Made by a program: the position numbers and the translations under genes. The notes below the pieces were generated by a model. That model saw only the letters and a program-made list of their open reading frames with translations. It was not told the DNA's origin and did not search any database. Of a stretch of DNA of 43,516 bases, positions 41,792 to 43,516 are shown piece after piece (the first letter of the stretch is position 1; each line of letters starts with the position of its first letter). The stretch is taken from positions 1 through 43,516 of the forward strand of contig NZ_SISB01000052.1 of assembly GCF_004310295.1 (NCBI RefSeq), read 5' to 3'. This DNA is from Pseudomonas sp. BGI-2 (GTDB taxonomy: Bacteria > Pseudomonadota > Gammaproteobacteria > Pseudomonadales > Pseudomonadaceae).

Positions 41792-43050
41792 CAGCTTGCT
41801 TCCCGGCCTGGGTGTCCTGCGTCGCCAAGGGCCTGCTCCATAAACGAAGAGCCGCCGAACATCAGGTGATCGCGGATCTGCGCGATATCGTGGTTCTCAC
41901 GAATCTGCCGGAAATACCAACCGCCATCTGCCGTATCGCCGTACAGACAGGCGCCGACCAGCACGTCATCCTTGATCACCAGTTTTTTGTAGACCCCGCC
42001 GATCGGGTCGGAGAGGGTGATGGTTTCGGTGCCTTCACCGCCCATGAAATCGCCAGCGGAAAACAGGTCGATGCCGGTGACTTTCAGTTTGGTCGACGTC
42101 ACCGAACCCTTGTAGGTGGCGAAGCCCAGCTGCGCGAGGTGGTTGGCGCAGACCTTGGCTTGCTCGAACAGCGGCGCGACCAGGCCATAGGCGGTTCCGC
42201 GGTGGTTGGCGCATTCGCCGATGGCATAGACCCGAGGGTCGTAGGTTTGCATCGTGTCGTTGACCAGAATTCCGCGATTGCAGGGGATGCCGGTTTTTTC
42301 TGCCAGTTCAGTACTTGGGCGAATGCCGGCGGCCATGATCACCAGGTCGGCGGGGATGATGTCGCCGTTCTTGAATTCAACCGAGCCGACCCGGCCATTG
42401 CCAGCGTCGTGCAGGGCCTGAGTCTGTTCGTGCAGGCGAAAGTGCAGGCCGCGGCCTTCAAGCGCGGTTTGCAGAAGTTGACCACTGGTTTTATCCAGTT
42501 GCCGCTCCAGCAACCACTCGCCGATGTGCACCACGGTGACGTGCATGCCGCGCAGCATCAGGCCGTTTGCGGCTTCGAGGCCGAGCAGGCCGCCACCGAT
42601 CACCACGGCGTGCTTGTGGGTTTTCGCGGTGTTGATCATGGCCTGGGTGTCGGCAATGTCGCGATAGCCAATCACGCCCTGCAAGGTGTTGCCGGGAATC
42701 GGCAGGATGAACGGGGTCGAGCCGGTCGCGATCAGCAGGCGATCGTATTCGGCTTCGGTGCCGTCTTCGGCGATCACGCGGCGTTTGATCCGGTCGATCT
42801 CCACCACTTTGCGGTTGAGCAGCAGCTTGATGTTGTTGTCCAGGTACCAGTCGAGATCGTTGAGCACGATCTCTTCGAAAGTCTGCTCACCGGCCAGAAC
42901 CGGCGACAGCAGGATGCGGTTGTAGTTGGTATGGGGTTCGGCGCCGAAGACGGTGATGTCGTACAGCTCATTGCTCAGCTTGAGCAGTTCTTCCAGGGTG
43001 CGGACCCCGGCCATGCCGTTGCCGATCATCACCAGTTTTAGTTTTTTCAT
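41791..43050 (-). CDS. NirB-N-terminal-like FAD/NAD(P)H oxidoreductase (probable nitrate reductase electron donor)
   Basis: This 419-residue flavoprotein has two dinucleotide-binding motifs, IGNGMAGVRTLEEL near 8-21 (FAD) and VVIGGGLLGLEAANGL near 147-162 (NAD(P)H), plus AAGIRPSTELAE and the short NirB-type C-terminal region. It matches the N-terminal half of the nitrite reductase large subunit NirB, but lacks the siroheme/[4Fe-4S] and BFD parts. That makes it a good electron-transfer partner for the BFD-bearing NasA, as in NasC/NasB-type systems. The ATG at 43050 has GGAGAA 7 nt upstream. The long leader before it holds a terminator and two hexaloop hairpins. Confidence 0.85.
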   Translation of the reverse strand: MKKLKLVMIGNGMAGVRTLEELLKLSNELYDITVFGAEPHTNYNRILLSPVLAGEQTFEEIVLNDLDWYLDNNIKLLLNRKVVEIDRIKRRVIAEDGTEAEYDRLLIATGSTPFILPIPGNTLQGVIGYRDIADTQAMINTAKTHKHAVVIGGGLLGLEAANGLMLRGMHVTVVHIGEWLLERQLDKTSGQLLQTALEGRGLHFRLHEQTQALHDAGNGRVGSVEFKNGDIIPADLVIMAAGIRPSTELAEKTGIPCNRGILVNDTMQTYDPRVYAIGECANHRGTAYGLVAPLFEQAKVCANHLAQLGFATYKGSVTSTKLKVTGIDLFSAGDFMGGEGTETITLSDPIGGVYKKLVIKDDVLVGACLYGDTADGGWYFRQIRENHDIAQIRDHLMFGGSSFMEQALGDAGHPGREAS

Positions 43051-43121
43051 CAGGTTCTCCGGGGAGCTCGGACCCGCCTCATCAGGGCTTTCAGGTCTTG
43101 CTCGACAAATTTTGCGCAAAC

Positions 43122-43162
43122 AAAAAAAGGCGTCCCGCTAGTTGCCTAGCGAGGACGCCTTT
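43122..43162 (-). terminator. Attenuator terminator in the nas leader
   Basis: Read on the minus strand: 5' arm AAAGGCGTCC, a bulged T, CGCTAG, loop GCAA, then CTAGCG and GGACGCCTTT followed by TTTT. The 16-bp stem with one bulge and a run of seven T is a strong intrinsic terminator lying 70 nt before the first gene, so readthrough must be regulated. Confidence 0.88.
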
Positions 43163-43185
43163 GTCCTGGTCCCGTTCTCTCGGGA
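43152..43185 (-). promoter_or_regulatory. Two hexaloop hairpins (ANTAR/NasT-type RNA target) in the nas leader
   Basis: P1 (43170-43185, minus strand): UCCCG-AGAGAA-CGGGA. P2 (43152-43167): AGGAC-AAAGGC-GUCCU. Both have 5-bp stems and 6-nt loops with A at loop position 1 and G at position 4, the defining pattern of RNAs bound by ANTAR antiterminators such as NasR. They are 2 nt apart. P2 uses the 5' arm of the terminator, so P2 and the terminator exclude each other. Confidence 0.82.
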
Positions 43186-43237
43186 AGCGCATCCTTCGTC
43201 GTTGAAGGCTGGGCTTTATGTCTGTTGGGAGAGGTAA

Positions 43238-43254
43238 TGCAGTGGTTGTGCCAA
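43238..43254 (-). promoter_or_regulatory. Sigma-54 promoter of the nas operon
   Basis: The minus strand reads TTGGCACAACCACTGCA, matching the -24/-12 consensus YTGGCACGRNNNTTGCW at 15 of 17 positions with correct GG-GC spacing. The predicted start is near 43227, giving a leader of about 175 nt. It implies nitrogen control through NtrC. Confidence 0.78.
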
Positions 43255-43410
43255 GTCGCCAAGGTGGCGGATTTGTTAGGACAGAGGCGGTTTATGCAGG
43301 CTGTTATTGCGGCTGATGCACCGAATCGAAGCGTGTTGCCCGCTAATGGAGCGGGTTGCCAATAAATTTGGAGTGACTGTAAGTCCGCCATCACGCCCTG
43401 AGCCTTTCCG

Positions 43411-43516
43411 TCAACGCGGTTTTGCTGTGTCCAGCTCGCTGGTCAACGGTGAGCCGTGCCGGAGCAAGGCCTGTAAATAAACCTTTTCGTCGTACACGGT
43501 ACTGGTCTTCCAGCAC
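43411..43516 (-). CDS. C-terminal fragment of an unrecognised protein (cut by window edge)
   Basis: An open frame from the window edge ends at TGA 43411-43413. The visible 34 residues (including VYDEKVYLQALLRHGSPL) have Pseudomonas-like codon use, but are too few to identify the family. In other pseudomonads a nitrate transport or regulatory gene often precedes the nas genes; this is only context. Confidence 0.4.
   Translation of the reverse strand, partial: CWKTSTVYDEKVYLQALLRHGSPLTSELDTAKPR

Larger units (their letters stand above)
43051..43410. other. 360-bp leader and promoter region of the nas operon
   Basis: No gene is seen. From the gene outward it holds about 70 nt of leader, a terminator (43122-43162), the hairpins P2 and P1 (43152-43185), a sigma-54 promoter (43238-43254), a possible NtrC half site TGCACC (43317-43322) and a short inverted repeat CCCGCT / AGCGGG (43339-43355). 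Confidence 0.7.

Overview
The window is chromosomal DNA of a Pseudomonas, most likely of the P. fluorescens group. Grounds: the run crfX-cmpX-sigX-oprF with cmaX, rraA, ppsA and ppsR beside it matches the PAO1 gene order as I remember it; the proteins carry typical Pseudomonas signatures (OprF, SigX, APS-reductase-type CysH, ThrH); and about a dozen paired REP palindromes of the TGTAGGAGCGAGC type, common in fluorescens/putida genomes, are present. No rRNA, tRNA, CRISPR array or complete prophage was seen.

Layout. 1-5.3 kb (minus strand) is an accessory Rhs locus: the end of an IS3-type insertion sequence, a small probable immunity gene, and a 1590-residue Rhs protein with an AT-richer C-terminal toxin module. 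5.3-14.2 kb holds housekeeping and scavenging genes: a HAD phosphatase, a BdcA-like SDR divergent from a LysR regulator, a racemase plus NCS1 permease pair (permease frameshifted), cysH, thrH and pabB. 14.3-17.4 kb (minus) is a three-gene operon with a retropepsin-like protease, an inactive transglutaminase fused to seven TM helices, and a RimK-like ATP-grasp ligase; it is a predicted peptide-modification system of uncertain role. 17.7-26.4 kb (plus) is the 2-methylcitrate (propionate) operon prpR-prpB-prpC-acnD-prpF-prpD. 26.5-29.0 kb holds a DMT exporter divergent from a MocR-type regulator. 29.1-32.4 kb is ppsR divergent from ppsA, the gluconeogenic PEP synthase and its modifying enzyme. 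32.6-38.2 kb (plus) is an envelope block: hydrolase, rraA, cmaX, crfX, cmpX, sigX, oprF. 38.3-43.1 kb (minus) is nitrate assimilation: a NirB-N-like flavoprotein, nasA and cobA, preceded by a sigma-54 promoter and an attenuator leader with two hexaloop hairpins that fit the ANTAR (NasT/NasR) RNA motif.

How it fits together. PrpB/PrpC/AcnD/PrpF/PrpD convert propionyl-CoA to pyruvate and succinate, and PpsA/PpsR then control the pyruvate-to-PEP step. CobA makes precorrin-2, the siroheme precursor needed by nitrite and sulfite reductases, beside the nitrate reductase it probably supports. REP pairs occupy all five clear convergent gene junctions before oprF, and three junctions inside the prp operon.

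Most worth following up: the Rhs toxin/immunity pair, the protease/7TM/ATP-grasp operon, the ANTAR-type leader, the paired prpR operators, the permease frameshift, and the inverted REP units around prpC.
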